From Roseovarius litoreus (GTDB lineage: Bacteria > Pseudomonadota > Alphaproteobacteria > Rhodobacterales > Rhodobacteraceae): 64,000 bases of DNA. Below, piece by piece: positions 1 through 8,626 of the stretch. Within the stretch, counting starts at the first letter, position 1. Every line of letters starts with the position of its first letter. The notes under the pieces are model-generated. The model saw only the letters and a list, made by a program, of their open reading frames with translations, ran no database searches and had not been told where the DNA came from. The stretch is from assembly GCF_900142765.1 (NCBI RefSeq), contig NZ_FRCB01000003.1, positions 372,001 to 436,000 of the forward strand. The letters are read 5' to 3'. Position numbers and translations under genes: made by a program.

Positions 1-267
1 GGCGAGACATTCGAAGCTGGTCGGATGATGGTGTTACGGCCCGGAGACCGGTTGTCTATGAAGGCGGGGCCTATGGGCGCCCGGGTGATGCTGCTCGGTG
101 GCGAAACGCTTGAGGGGTCCCGGTATATCTGGTGGAACTTCGTTGCATCATCGAAGGAACGGATCGAAGAAGCCAAGGAGGCATGGCGCGCGGGCGATTG
201 GCAAAACGGTCGGTTCCAACTGCCGCCGGGCGACGATGCAGAGTTCATACCGTTACCGGAAAAGTAG
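1..267 (+). CDS. Pirin family protein, C-terminal fragment (5' end outside window)
   Basis: The reading frame is open from the first base and ends at TAG 265-267, so only the C-terminal cupin part of a pirin-family protein is present. The segment RVMLLGGETLEGSRYIWWNF, followed by a helix rich in E, A and K and by an acidic LPPGDDAEFIPLPE tail, is the conserved end of pirin/YhhW-like proteins. Bacterial pirins are cupin dioxygenases; some oxidise quercetin and many have no known role. The metal-binding N-terminal cupin cannot be checked here. A Rho-independent terminator lies about 110 bases downstream. Family assignment is by recalled similarity. Confidence 0.8.
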   Translation, partial: GETFEAGRMMVLRPGDRLSMKAGPMGARVMLLGGETLEGSRYIWWNFVASSKERIEEAKEAWRAGDWQNGRFQLPPGDDAEFIPLPEK

Positions 268-629
268 ATGATGCATCCGACGTCAACGCCGACGGTTAAG
301 CTTCAAACGGCATAATCCAAATGCTCGATGCCGCTATCGTGCCGGAATGACGGCATATCAATTTGCGGGTCTTGGGCCGCCTCAAGGCGGCCTTTTTCTT
401 GAAAGCGACGGCGAAACGAATGGCGGGATTGTCCGCTTGGCGGTCATTTGGGACAACTGCCGCAAAAATCCGCTTTCGAGATTTAATGTGCATGACACGC
501 GCAGGCGCCAAGATGTTTAATCTACCTGAGGCCCAAATATCTGTTGGGGCAGGGGCCAAAGGCGTTCAACACGCGTATTCGCAAGTTACCGTTTTTAGTA
601 CCGGGAAAGCACCTATCGGAGTAACCTTT
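268..629. other. Intergenic region, no supported gene
   Basis: Between the pirin stop and the end of the convergent serine hydrolase I see only the terminator at 375-397. An open frame at 363-644 on the plus strand starts inside that terminator, has no ribosome binding site and resembles nothing I know, so I do not call it. Confidence 0.6.
375..397 (+). terminator. Rho-independent terminator after the pirin gene
   Basis: Perfect 7-bp stem GGCCGCC (375-381) / GGCGGCC (386-392) with a TCAA loop, followed by TTTTT (393-397). It fits termination of plus-strand transcription from the pirin gene. Confidence 0.8.
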
Positions 630-1742
630 TCACTGGATCAATGATGCCATCACGCGCTCTGTGAAGCCATTTATCGCGTCGCCCTCAATCCATCTTGCCA
701 CAACCACCATGTCGTTGTCCGGATCCACCCAAAGAAGGTTGGTCCCGACGCCGATCCCGAAAAAGCTCGATCGGCTTGCGGCAGGGTAGATCGGGCTGCC
801 ATCGGTGTTTAGCCACCACAGCATCCCATAGACCGGGTTCAAATCGCAGGGCGTCGTGATCGTTTCGATCCAGCGTTCCGACAGGATCCGCACACCGTTC
901 CAAACACCCTTGTTCAGCATCAACTGTCCGACGCGCGCGTGATCCATGGTGCTGATCCACAGACCGCCGCCCCAGTGTGCCCCGCCCGAAACAGCCTGCA
1001 TCTTTCGGCCAGCGATCTCGATCCAGGATTTCTCATATCCATGCCACTGCCAGGTCTCCGACGCGCCGATCGGGTCCATGATGCGCTCTTTCAGCACCTC
1101 GGGCAGCGGCCGTTCAAAAACGTGCATCAGGGCGAGGGACGCGACATTGACGCGAACATCGTTGTATTCCCAATGTGTGCCGGGGCGGTGCAGATCACGT
1201 TTCTGTCCTTTCGGGGCACCGTTGCCGGCTTGTCCCATCACGACGCGGTTATGATCGATCCAGTCGGGCTTGTCCCACATCGTGCCCTCCCACTCGCTGG
1301 TCAACTGGAGAAGCTGTCGCCAAGTGATGTCGCGGTTCTGGGGGCTGTCGAACCCGCAACCGGGCCGCACCAATTCACGGACGGGCGCATCGATGTCGGG
1401 AATGAGGCCGTCATCGACTGCAATCCCGGCGCAGAGCGACAGATAGCTTTTGCTGATGCTGAAGGTCATATCCACGCGGTCGACGTCGCCCCAACTGGCG
1501 ACGATTTTCCCGCGCCTCAGGAGGAGGCCGGACGGTCCAGCCCTGTTCTTGACCGGGCCGACGACTTCGCCGATTGGCCATGGCTCTCCGAAGTGACCAT
1601 CAGCCAGGGCCTGGCCGATGTCGCGGTTCATCGTGGACTCGTTGCCACGGGCGTAGTCGATGATCTGCTCCAAGGCGTCGGCATCAAGCCCAGCCTCCTC
1701 GGCATCGATCGTATCCCAGCCCTCAAAGGTTTTCTGATCCAT
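630..1742 (-). CDS. Serine hydrolase of the class C beta-lactamase / 6-aminohexanoate-hydrolase type
   Basis: A 370-aa protein of the beta-lactamase-related serine hydrolase superfamily (class C beta-lactamases, DD-peptidases, esterases, nylon-oligomer hydrolases). The nucleophile motif S-x-x-K appears as SISK in TFSISKSYLSL, about residue 100. A Tyr in WEYNDVRVN is a candidate for the YxN element, and HWGGGLWIS near the C-terminal third suits the fold. No signal peptide is seen, so a cytoplasmic hydrolase of small amides or esters is likely. I chose the start at MDQKTFEGW (1742) because the frame upstream to 1838 looks non-coding; no strong Shine-Dalgarno decides it. It stands alone, and the substrate cannot be predicted. 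A second member of this superfamily lies at 55426-56766. Confidence 0.82.
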   Translation of the reverse strand: MDQKTFEGWDTIDAEEAGLDADALEQIIDYARGNESTMNRDIGQALADGHFGEPWPIGEVVGPVKNRAGPSGLLLRRGKIVASWGDVDRVDMTFSISKSYLSLCAGIAVDDGLIPDIDAPVRELVRPGCGFDSPQNRDITWRQLLQLTSEWEGTMWDKPDWIDHNRVVMGQAGNGAPKGQKRDLHRPGTHWEYNDVRVNVASLALMHVFERPLPEVLKERIMDPIGASETWQWHGYEKSWIEIAGRKMQAVSGGAHWGGGLWISTMDHARVGQLMLNKGVWNGVRILSERWIETITTPCDLNPVYGMLWWLNTDGSPIYPAASRSSFFGIGVGTNLLWVDPDNDMVVVARWIEGDAINGFTERVMASLIQ

Positions 1743-2202
1743 ATTCAAAGGTCTCGCTTGTCTGAAAGCCTGACTTGTGCGGGAAGGAGCGTTGTCCGGG
1801 AGTGTCCGAGACCGGACTGCCATGGGCGATATCACCATGGCATATTTTCAGACGACATCAAGCACGTCCATTGGCCGGCCCAGAAACCCGTAGCGGCCAG
1901 CACGGTCTGTTCTCACGAACCTGGCTTGAGGCGGGCAGGGGGCGCTCGCAGTCTGTGATCATGACCAAACGCTCGCCCATCAAGGACTTCAAACAGCCCC
2001 GAGATCATCAGCCTGATGATGATACTGCATCGTAGCGGGTCCGCATTGGTCTGATCGCACCCTGCGTATGCTCCCGATGCTTTGGGTGCGCGGCCTGCGC
2101 ACCTTCGGAGATGTGCTGACCGAGATGTGCAAGCACAAGCGTTTGCTGCGGGATCTGAATGGCGACATGGACAGCAAGGGCTTAGGCCGGACACAACGCT
2201 GG
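1743..2202. other. Intergenic region, no supported gene
   Basis: About 460 bases between the serine hydrolase and the end of the acyl-CoA dehydrogenase operon. Short frames on both strands overlap one another. One (2068-2190, plus) reads LRTFGDVLTEMCKHKRLLRDL, vaguely like a DUF1127 helix, but has no ribosome binding site and runs on antisense into the dehydrogenase gene. I see no convincing gene, RNA or repeat. Confidence 0.5.
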
Positions 2203-3348
2203 TCACAGACGCTTGGCGATTTCTTCAAGCATCACCTCGGTCGCGCCGCCTCCGATTGCCTGCACGCGGGCATCGCGTACCATGCGTTCGATCTCGGTGC
2301 CGGACATGTAGCCGAAACCGCCGTGGAATTGCTGGCAGTCATACATCACCTTGTTGACCAGATCACCGCAGAGCGCCTTGATTGCAGAGACCTCGCGCAC
2401 GCAGTCATTGCCTGCATCCATCGCAAGTGCTGTCTGGTAGATCAGTGCCCGCGCCGCCGCCACCTCGGCCCAACGCTGTGACAAACGCTGCCGGATTGCC
2501 TGCTTGTCCCACAGCGTCGCGCCAAAGGCCTTGCGGTCCTTGACGTAATCCAGCGTAATCTCCAGAGCGCGCAGCGCCTCGCCCATGGCCTGTGCGCCCA
2601 GCACGATGCGCTCGTTCTGGAAATTCTGCATGATTGCGTAGAACCCGCCATCGATCTGGCCCAGCACCTGGTCGGCCGGGATGCGGACATCCTCGAAGAT
2701 CAGTTCGGCCGTGTCCGAACTGCGCCAGCCCGATTTGTCCAGTGGACGCGCCACGGTGAAGCCGGGAGTGCCCTTCTCGACGATGAAGATGGTCGTCCCG
2801 CGTGAGGATTTCTGCGCCATGTCGGTCCGCGCGGCCACGAAATAGAGATCCCCCAGAACCCCGTTGGTTATGTAAAGCTTGCGCCCGTTCAGCACCCAGT
2901 GGTTCCCGTCCAGTTGCGCACGGGTCTTTATACCGCTGACGTCCGATCCGGCATCCGGTTCGGTGACTGCCACCGCTGTAATCTTTCGCCCGGCGATGAT
3001 GTCGGGCATGTAGCGCGCCAGCTGATCGGGCGTGCCCGCATTGGCCAGATGAGGTGAGGCCATGTCGGTATGCACCAGCGCCGTGATTGCAAAACCGCCA
3101 TAGCCGGACCGTCCCAGTTCCTCGGCGAAAATGACCGTCGCCACCGTGTCCATCTCTGCCCCGCCATAGGTTTCGGGATAGCGAATGCCCAGAAAGCCCA
3201 ACTCGCCCATGCGGCGCAGGACCTCGCGCGGGATCTGGCCGTCCGCTTCCCATGTATCGCCATGGGGGCGGACTTCGTTCTCCACAAAGCGGCGCAGTTG
3301 ATCGCGGAAGATGCGATGCTCATCGGTCAGAAGGGGCATGTCGGTCAT
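2203..3348 (-). CDS. Acyl-CoA dehydrogenase
   Basis: A 381-aa flavoprotein of the acyl-CoA dehydrogenase family, which introduces an alpha,beta double bond into an acyl-CoA and passes electrons to ETF. Signatures: AVTEPDAGSDVSGIKT (FAD/substrate region), an internal NGRKLYITNG segment, and QFHGGFGYM near the C-terminus. At the position where medium-chain enzymes carry the YEGT catalytic Glu this protein has IGGGAT. A Glu in MQNFQNERIVLG fits the alternative base seen in isovaleryl-CoA and long-chain enzymes, as in LiuA and AtuD. It starts at ATG 3348 (MTDMPLL) and overlaps the end of the carboxylase gene by 29 bases. As the last gene of the operon it probably supplies the unsaturated CoA ester that the carboxylase uses. 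The exact substrate is inferred, not shown. Confidence 0.88.
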   Translation of the reverse strand: MTDMPLLTDEHRIFRDQLRRFVENEVRPHGDTWEADGQIPREVLRRMGELGFLGIRYPETYGGAEMDTVATVIFAEELGRSGYGGFAITALVHTDMASPHLANAGTPDQLARYMPDIIAGRKITAVAVTEPDAGSDVSGIKTRAQLDGNHWVLNGRKLYITNGVLGDLYFVAARTDMAQKSSRGTTIFIVEKGTPGFTVARPLDKSGWRSSDTAELIFEDVRIPADQVLGQIDGGFYAIMQNFQNERIVLGAQAMGEALRALEITLDYVKDRKAFGATLWDKQAIRQRLSQRWAEVAAARALIYQTALAMDAGNDCVREVSAIKALCGDLVNKVMYDCQQFHGGFGYMSGTEIERMVRDARVQAIGGGATEVMLEEIAKRL

Positions 3349-5320
3349 ATCCGGTATCCTCGTCAGGGGTAAATCGGGCCAGCAAGGCCCCGCTGGGAAC
3401 GGTTGCACCGGCAGCATGCGGCAGATCGGTCAGGATACCGTCGCAAGGCGCGGTCATGGTTTGCATGAGCTTCATTGCTTCGAAGACCAGAACGGGATCA
3501 CCCTCTTTCAGTGGTGTCCCCAAGGGGTGCAGTATCTCGGCCAAGAGGCCCGGCATGGGTGCATTGATATCGGTGCCGCCCGAGCCCCGGTCAGCGCCTG
3601 TGTGCTGCCGACCGTGGGGCACGCGGGTGGTCACAAGTCCTTCGGTCAGGGTGATCTCGGTCGCACTCCAGCCAACCGCGATCCGCCGCCGCACGCCGTC
3701 CGCTTCGAGATCCAGCGTATTGCCCTGCAATCGGGCATGGGCCGCGCGCAGCAAAACCGCGCCCGCGATGTCCATTACCTCATGCCCGGCGGCTGTCTCG
3801 TGTACGGCGTATTCCGCGCCGTCGATCATATGCCAGCTTGCTCCGCCACGCCCCGCTAAAGCCGTGAGACGCCAGGCGCCAAGATTTGTCCAAGGACCAA
3901 GATGACCCTGCGCGCCGCTGATACGCGCCGAGTGCAAGGCCAGGGCCAATGCCGCCAGCGCCTGCGTCTGTGCCGTTGGCGCAGAGGGCAGCGCCTGCGG
4001 ATGGCGCGCCAGGAAATCCGTGCCCAGCCGGGCGGAGGCGAAATCGGGCGTGGCCAGCACCATCGCCACCTGCGCCGCATTGGTGCCGATCCCCCCCACC
4101 TCGAGCGCCGCAAGTCCCGCACGCAGTCGCGCCAACGCCGTCGCGCGGTCGGGGCCATGGGCGATCAGCTTGGCGATCATCGGATCATAGTGATGCGACA
4201 CGGGGCTGCCTGCCTCAATGGCGCTGTCCAGCCGGAGCCCGGGCAGTTCAGGCAGATCCCAGTGGGTGACCACATTACCCCCTGGGCCGTCCAGCGCGAT
4301 ACGGGCCTCGATGGCGGCGCCACTCATGCGAATGTCGGATTGTGCCAGGGTCAGCGCCTGCCCCTGAGCGATACGGATCTGCCAAGCGACAAGATCAAGC
4401 CCGGTCACCGCCTCTGTTACCGGATGTTCGACTTGCAGACGTGTATTCATCTCAAGGAAGTGCCACGCATAGCTGTCCGGGTCGTAAAGAAATTCCACTG
4501 TGCCCGCGTTCCGATAGCCGATGCTGGCCGCCAGCCTGACCGCGGCCTCCGCCATGGCGGCGCGGATACTGTCGGGGATATCCGGAGCGGGCGCCTCTTC
4601 GATCAGTTTCTGGTGGTTCGACTGGACCGAACAATCCCGGTCGCCCAGATGCAGGACAGTGCCGTGATGGTCGGCCAGCACCTGCAGCTCGACATGGCGC
4701 GCGCCCTCTAGAAACCGTTCGAGCAGTACATCGGAATTGCCGAAGGCCGCTTGCGCCTCGCGCCGGGCAGAGGCAAGGGCTGCGGGGAAATCCGCCAGAT
4801 CATCCAACCGCCGGATGCCGCGCCCGCCGCCCCCGGCACTGGCCTTGATCAGCAACGGCGCGCCCAAGCTGGTTGCCTCGGCGAGCAGGGTCGTATCGGA
4901 TTGATCCGACCCGCGATAGCCGGGCAGGATCGGCACACCGGCGGCCTGGGCTTCGGCCTTGGCCGCAGCCTTCGATCCCATCAGCGCGATCACATCGGCA
5001 TCAGGGCCGATCCAGACCAGCCCGGCCTGCACAACGGCGCGGGCGAAATTGGCATTCTCGGACAGAAAGCCATAACCCGGATGCACCGCCTGAGCACCCG
5101 CGCGTCGCGCGGCATCCAGCAGCCGGTGGGGATCAAGATAGCTTTGCGCGGCCTCCGCCGGGCCGATGGGCAGGGCCAGATCAGCCTCGGCCACGAAAGG
5201 CGCATCGCGATCAGCCTCGGAATAGACGGCGACGGCGCCCAGACCCAGGCTGCGGCAGGCCCGGATGATGCGGCGCGCGATCTCGCCCCGGTTGGCGATG
5301 AGGACGGTATCAAAACTCAT
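3320..5320 (-). CDS. Acyl-CoA carboxylase alpha subunit (biotin carboxylase plus biotin carrier)
   Basis: A 666-aa biotin-dependent carboxylase subunit, a usual length for methylcrotonyl/geranyl-CoA carboxylase alpha chains. Order: biotin carboxylase domain (about 1-445) with the start ANRGEIARRIIRACRSLG, the ATP-grasp glycine loop KASAGGGGRGIR, and EMNTRLQVEHPVTE; a linker; then a biotinyl carrier domain near 585-650 with biotin Lys in EAMKLMQTM. AMKLM rather than AMKME is more typical of acetyl-CoA carboxylase carriers. Its start overlaps the hydratase stop by 4 bases (ATGA), indicating translational coupling. With the beta subunit at 6115-7710 it should carboxylate a branched enoyl-CoA. 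Methylcrotonyl-, geranyl- and a related CoA ester are all possible. Confidence 0.88.
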   Translation of the reverse strand: MSFDTVLIANRGEIARRIIRACRSLGLGAVAVYSEADRDAPFVAEADLALPIGPAEAAQSYLDPHRLLDAARRAGAQAVHPGYGFLSENANFARAVVQAGLVWIGPDADVIALMGSKAAAKAEAQAAGVPILPGYRGSDQSDTTLLAEATSLGAPLLIKASAGGGGRGIRRLDDLADFPAALASARREAQAAFGNSDVLLERFLEGARHVELQVLADHHGTVLHLGDRDCSVQSNHQKLIEEAPAPDIPDSIRAAMAEAAVRLAASIGYRNAGTVEFLYDPDSYAWHFLEMNTRLQVEHPVTEAVTGLDLVAWQIRIAQGQALTLAQSDIRMSGAAIEARIALDGPGGNVVTHWDLPELPGLRLDSAIEAGSPVSHHYDPMIAKLIAHGPDRATALARLRAGLAALEVGGIGTNAAQVAMVLATPDFASARLGTDFLARHPQALPSAPTAQTQALAALALALHSARISGAQGHLGPWTNLGAWRLTALAGRGGASWHMIDGAEYAVHETAAGHEVMDIAGAVLLRAAHARLQGNTLDLEADGVRRRIAVGWSATEITLTEGLVTTRVPHGRQHTGADRGSGGTDINAPMPGLLAEILHPLGTPLKEGDPVLVFEAMKLMQTMTAPCDGILTDLPHAAGATVPSGALLARFTPDEDTGYDRHAPSDR

Positions 5321-6111
5321 GAACCGCTCCGCCAGGGTGGGGTCTGGCCCGACAGGAACGCGTCAATCCCGATCTTGCCCTCGGTGCTGTCCCAGGCATC
5401 GGCCAAACGCTCTGCGGTCAGCGTCACATGATCCGCAGGTGCGGTCGCCACCACGTCTCGGATCAGTGCCTTGGTCGCGGCCACCGCACCGGGGGCGGCT
5501 TGCAGATGTGCGGTCACAACTTCCTCGACCGCCGCGTCCAGATCGTCGGCAGACACGGCGCGATCCAGCAACCCGATCCGTTCGGCATGGGCCGCATCGA
5601 ACAGCGCACCCGACAGCATCGTGGCGCGCGACCGTGCCGGCCCGATCCTGGCGATCACATGGGGCGAGATATTGGCCGGGATCAGGCCAAGCCGCACCTC
5701 GGTCAATCCAAAACGGGCGTCATCCGCGCCGATGGCCACATCACAGACTGCGATCATGCCGACACCTCCGCCATAGGCCGGGCCTTGGATGCGGCCAATC
5801 AGGGGCTTGGGCAGACGCGCCAGAGCCGCAAGCATCCGACCCAGATCGGCGCTTTGCGCCACGCGGCCCGCCCGGTCCAGCGCCAGCGTATCGCGAAACC
5901 AGCCAATATCGCCACCCGCGCAGAAACTGGCGCCCGCCCCGGTTAGCACCACGACGCGCACTGCATCATCCGCCGCAAGAAGCGCCGCCGCACGCGCTAG
6001 ATCGGCGATCAACGCTGCATTCAGCGCGTTATGCTTGTCTGGCCGGTTCAGCGTCAGGCGCGCCACACCACGTGCGTCCATCTCAAGCGTCAGTGTCTCG
6101 AAGTCAGCCAT
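5317..6111 (-). CDS. Enoyl-CoA hydratase/isomerase family protein (LiuC/AtuE-like by context)
   Basis: A 264-aa crotonase-fold protein. GVARLTLNRPDKHNALN at the N-terminus and the oxyanion-hole segments GAGASFCAGGDIGWF and IQGPAYGGGVGMIAVCDVAI are diagnostic. In the leucine and acyclic-terpene pathways the hydratase acts after carboxylation, on 3-methylglutaconyl-CoA or isohexenylglutaconyl-CoA. Its place between the two carboxylase subunits matches that role. The ATG at 6111 follows the beta-subunit stop by 3 bases, and its own stop overlaps the alpha-subunit start by 4. The family call is firm; the substrate is inferred from context. Confidence 0.88.
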   Translation of the reverse strand: MADFETLTLEMDARGVARLTLNRPDKHNALNAALIADLARAAALLAADDAVRVVVLTGAGASFCAGGDIGWFRDTLALDRAGRVAQSADLGRMLAALARLPKPLIGRIQGPAYGGGVGMIAVCDVAIGADDARFGLTEVRLGLIPANISPHVIARIGPARSRATMLSGALFDAAHAERIGLLDRAVSADDLDAAVEEVVTAHLQAAPGAVAATKALIRDVVATAPADHVTLTAERLADAWDSTEGKIGIDAFLSGQTPPWRSGS

Positions 6112-6114
6112 GGT

Positions 6115-7710
6115 TCACATCCTGTAGACGGGGGCGAAATGTGCGTCGTCAGGCCGAGAGGCCAGCAAGGACAGGCACAGGCCCAGTACATCGCGCGACA
6201 TTGCGGGTTCGATGAGCCCGTCATCCCAGAGCCGCGAGGTGGCGTAGTAGGGATCGCTCTGTTCGCCGTATTGCGCGCGCACCTGCGCTTCGATTGCCTC
6301 CAGCTCGGTCTGCGTGGGTTTCTGTCGAAGATTGCTGCGCCGCAGTTCCAGCATCACGTTGGCCGCGATATCGGCTGACATGGTCGCCAGCTTGGCCGAG
6401 GGCCAGGCGAAGAGGAAATCAGGCCGGAAACCACGCCCGCACATCCCGTAATTTCCCGCCCCATAAGAGCCGCCGACAATCACAGAGAGTTTGGGCACTC
6501 GGGCATTGGCCATGGCATAGACCATCTTGGCGCTGTCCTTGGCGATACCGCCGCGCTCTGCCGCAGTGCCGACCATGAAGCCAGTGATATTGTGCAGGAA
6601 AAGCAGCGGGATACGCCGCTGGTCACAGATCTGGATGAATTGAGCTGCCTTTAGCGAAGCCTCTGACACAAGTGCGCCATTGTTGCCAATGATACCCACC
6701 TGGCAGCCATGGATCTTACTGAAGGCGCAGACTGCATTTGCGCCCCATTCGGGTTTGAATTCGGACAGGTCGCTGGCATCGACCAACCGGGCCATGATCT
6801 CGCGCGCGTCATAAGGGCTCTTTGGATCGGCGCTGACGATGCCGGGAATCTCGGACGGATCCAGTACAGGCGGCACCGGTTGGTTCGGCGGGGTCCAGCC
6901 GGCGCGCGGATCAGGCAGATCGGCCACCAGTCGACGCAGAAGGTCCAGACCTTCGGGTTCGGTTGCCACGCGGTGATCGCTGACACCCGACACGGTCGTG
7001 TGCATGGCCGCGCCGCCCAAGGTTTCGCCATCCACATCCTCGTTGATCGCGACCTTGACGATGGAGGGGCCGCCCAGGTGGATGCGAGCGTTGCCTTCGA
7101 CCATGATCACCTGATCGGCCAGCGCCGGGATATAGGCCCCACCTGCCGTGCAGCCGCCAAAAACGAGCGCGATTTGCGCCAGCCCAGAGGCCGACATCCG
7201 GCATTGCCGCCAGAAGGCGTTCCCGAAATGGTCGCGATCCGGAAAGACACGGTCCTGTTCGGGCAGGTAAGCGCCGCCGCAATCGACAAGATAGAGGCAG
7301 GGCAGTCGCAGGTTGGCAGCGATTTCCTGCGCACGGGAGTGTTTCTTGACCGTCTCGTGGAAAAAGCTGCCACCTTTCACGGTGGCGTCATTGGCGATGA
7401 TGGCAACGGGCCGGCCTTGCACGACGCCGATGCCCGTGACGATCCCGGCGCCGGGCACATCGTTGTCGTACTGCCCCCAGGCCGCGAGGGTGGAAAGTTC
7501 CAGGAAAGCGGTTCCCGGATCGCATAGCCTGTCGATCCGGTCACGTACCAAAAGCTTGCCGCGCGCCAGATGCCGGGCCACATGCGCGGGATTGCCGCCT
7601 TGCGTGACCCGCGCGACGCGGGCGCGCAATTCATCAATCAAAGCCTGGTAAGCGGCCCTGTTGGCGCAAAAATTTTCACTGTCAGTGCGGATCGCTGTCT
7701 CGAATATCAC
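6115..7710 (-). CDS. Acyl-CoA carboxylase beta subunit (carboxyltransferase; methylcrotonyl/geranyl-CoA carboxylase-like)
   Basis: A 531-aa carboxyltransferase with the two crotonase-like halves of the MCC/GCC/PCC beta family. The N-terminal half carries LFLVDCGGAYLPEQ-type sequence and LGGPSIVKVAINEDVDGETL; the C-terminal half has NITGFMVGTAAERGGIAKDS and GSYGAGNYGMCGRGF, all conserved in MCC and GCC beta chains. An oddity is the segment after FAWPSAKLATMSAD: MCC/GCC proteins normally have a GGEQAA block there, while this one has SADIAANV. That suggests a distinct subfamily, possibly with a different acyl substrate. Its start overlaps the TetR stop by 4 bases (ATGA), so regulator and enzyme are co-translated. 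Confidence 0.87.
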   Translation of the reverse strand: MIFETAIRTDSENFCANRAAYQALIDELRARVARVTQGGNPAHVARHLARGKLLVRDRIDRLCDPGTAFLELSTLAAWGQYDNDVPGAGIVTGIGVVQGRPVAIIANDATVKGGSFFHETVKKHSRAQEIAANLRLPCLYLVDCGGAYLPEQDRVFPDRDHFGNAFWRQCRMSASGLAQIALVFGGCTAGGAYIPALADQVIMVEGNARIHLGGPSIVKVAINEDVDGETLGGAAMHTTVSGVSDHRVATEPEGLDLLRRLVADLPDPRAGWTPPNQPVPPVLDPSEIPGIVSADPKSPYDAREIMARLVDASDLSEFKPEWGANAVCAFSKIHGCQVGIIGNNGALVSEASLKAAQFIQICDQRRIPLLFLHNITGFMVGTAAERGGIAKDSAKMVYAMANARVPKLSVIVGGSYGAGNYGMCGRGFRPDFLFAWPSAKLATMSADIAANVMLELRRSNLRQKPTQTELEAIEAQVRAQYGEQSDPYYATSRLWDDGLIEPAMSRDVLGLCLSLLASRPDDAHFAPVYRM

Positions 7711-8342
7711 CTGTCTTCTCGCTCTTTCAGACCAGCCAGCAGCACGCGACCAACCTGATCGGCCAACACGTCAAGATCGCCACGATCGGGGTCGAACCAT
7801 TCCAGCGTGGCATTCAGCGCCCCGATGACGAAGGGAACACGAATGGCCAGCATCTCGAGGTTGTCGGGACAGGTCGCAGACAGAAGATCGGCCCATATTT
7901 CCTGATAGGCGCGTCGTTCGGGTAGGTTGGCGCGACGAAGTTCCTCCGGAAGCTGCCCGAAGATGCGCACATTCGCCGATGTGTAATCGCTCAGCCCGTG
8001 CAGGGCGCGCAGATGGACGCGCATGGCCGTTTCCAGCTTCGCGAAGGGTTCCGCATCAGGTGGGAGGGCCGCAAGCGCTTCTGTCACGGCTTCGCGCACC
8101 ACGGCAATCCCGCGGTTCATGACGGCGATGACCAGATCGTCCTTCGACGGGAAATGATAATAAAGGCTGGGGGTGCGCATGCCCGCCTCGGTCGCGATGT
8201 CGCGCAGTGATACGGCCGCGTATCCACGCGCGCGAAACTGGCGCGCCGCGATATCCATGATCTGATCGGGCCGCGCGGCAGGGAGCGCGCCTTTGGTCTT
8301 ACGGGGAGCGCTGAGCTTGACTGATGGATCTGCGGCTGACAT
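7707..8342 (-). CDS. TetR/AcrR family transcriptional regulator, first gene of the acyl-CoA carboxylase operon
   Basis: A 211-aa regulator. Residues about 25-75 form the TetR helix-turn-helix: IMDIAARQFRARGYAAVSL, then RDIATEAGMRTPSLYYHFPS. The C-terminal part is a ligand-binding helical domain of TetR_C type. The gene leads the operon and overlaps the carboxyltransferase start, so autoregulation by a CoA ester is likely; AtuR of the acyclic terpene operon is also a TetR protein, whereas LiuR is MerR-type. Upstream on the minus strand there is a perfect -35 TTGACA (8404-8399) but no good -10, and an imperfect palindrome CTAACGATAG (8362-8371) as a possible operator. Confidence 0.87.
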   Translation of the reverse strand: MSAADPSVKLSAPRKTKGALPAARPDQIMDIAARQFRARGYAAVSLRDIATEAGMRTPSLYYHFPSKDDLVIAVMNRGIAVVREAVTEALAALPPDAEPFAKLETAMRVHLRALHGLSDYTSANVRIFGQLPEELRRANLPERRAYQEIWADLLSATCPDNLEMLAIRVPFVIGALNATLEWFDPDRGDLDVLADQVGRVLLAGLKEREDR

Positions 8343-8626
8343 CGGGTGAGCAATCGCCTAACTAACGATAGATAGAATGTCATACAGCATACGCCCCCTG
8401 TCAAGTGCTGGCGCAGCACGGCTGCAAATTCAACGGGTCTTGTCAGGTTGACTTGTCTGGACGCGGGCAGGGGGGGGGCGTAGCCTCTGAAGATGATGAA
8501 ACGGTGCCCGCTCCAACATTTCAAAACCAGTCCCGAGATTAGCCAATGGCCGCTTTCGGGCGCATGGCCGCGACCACGCCGATCACATCATAGGGGCAAG
8601 AACGGTGATCCGGTCTCGTGGCAGGG

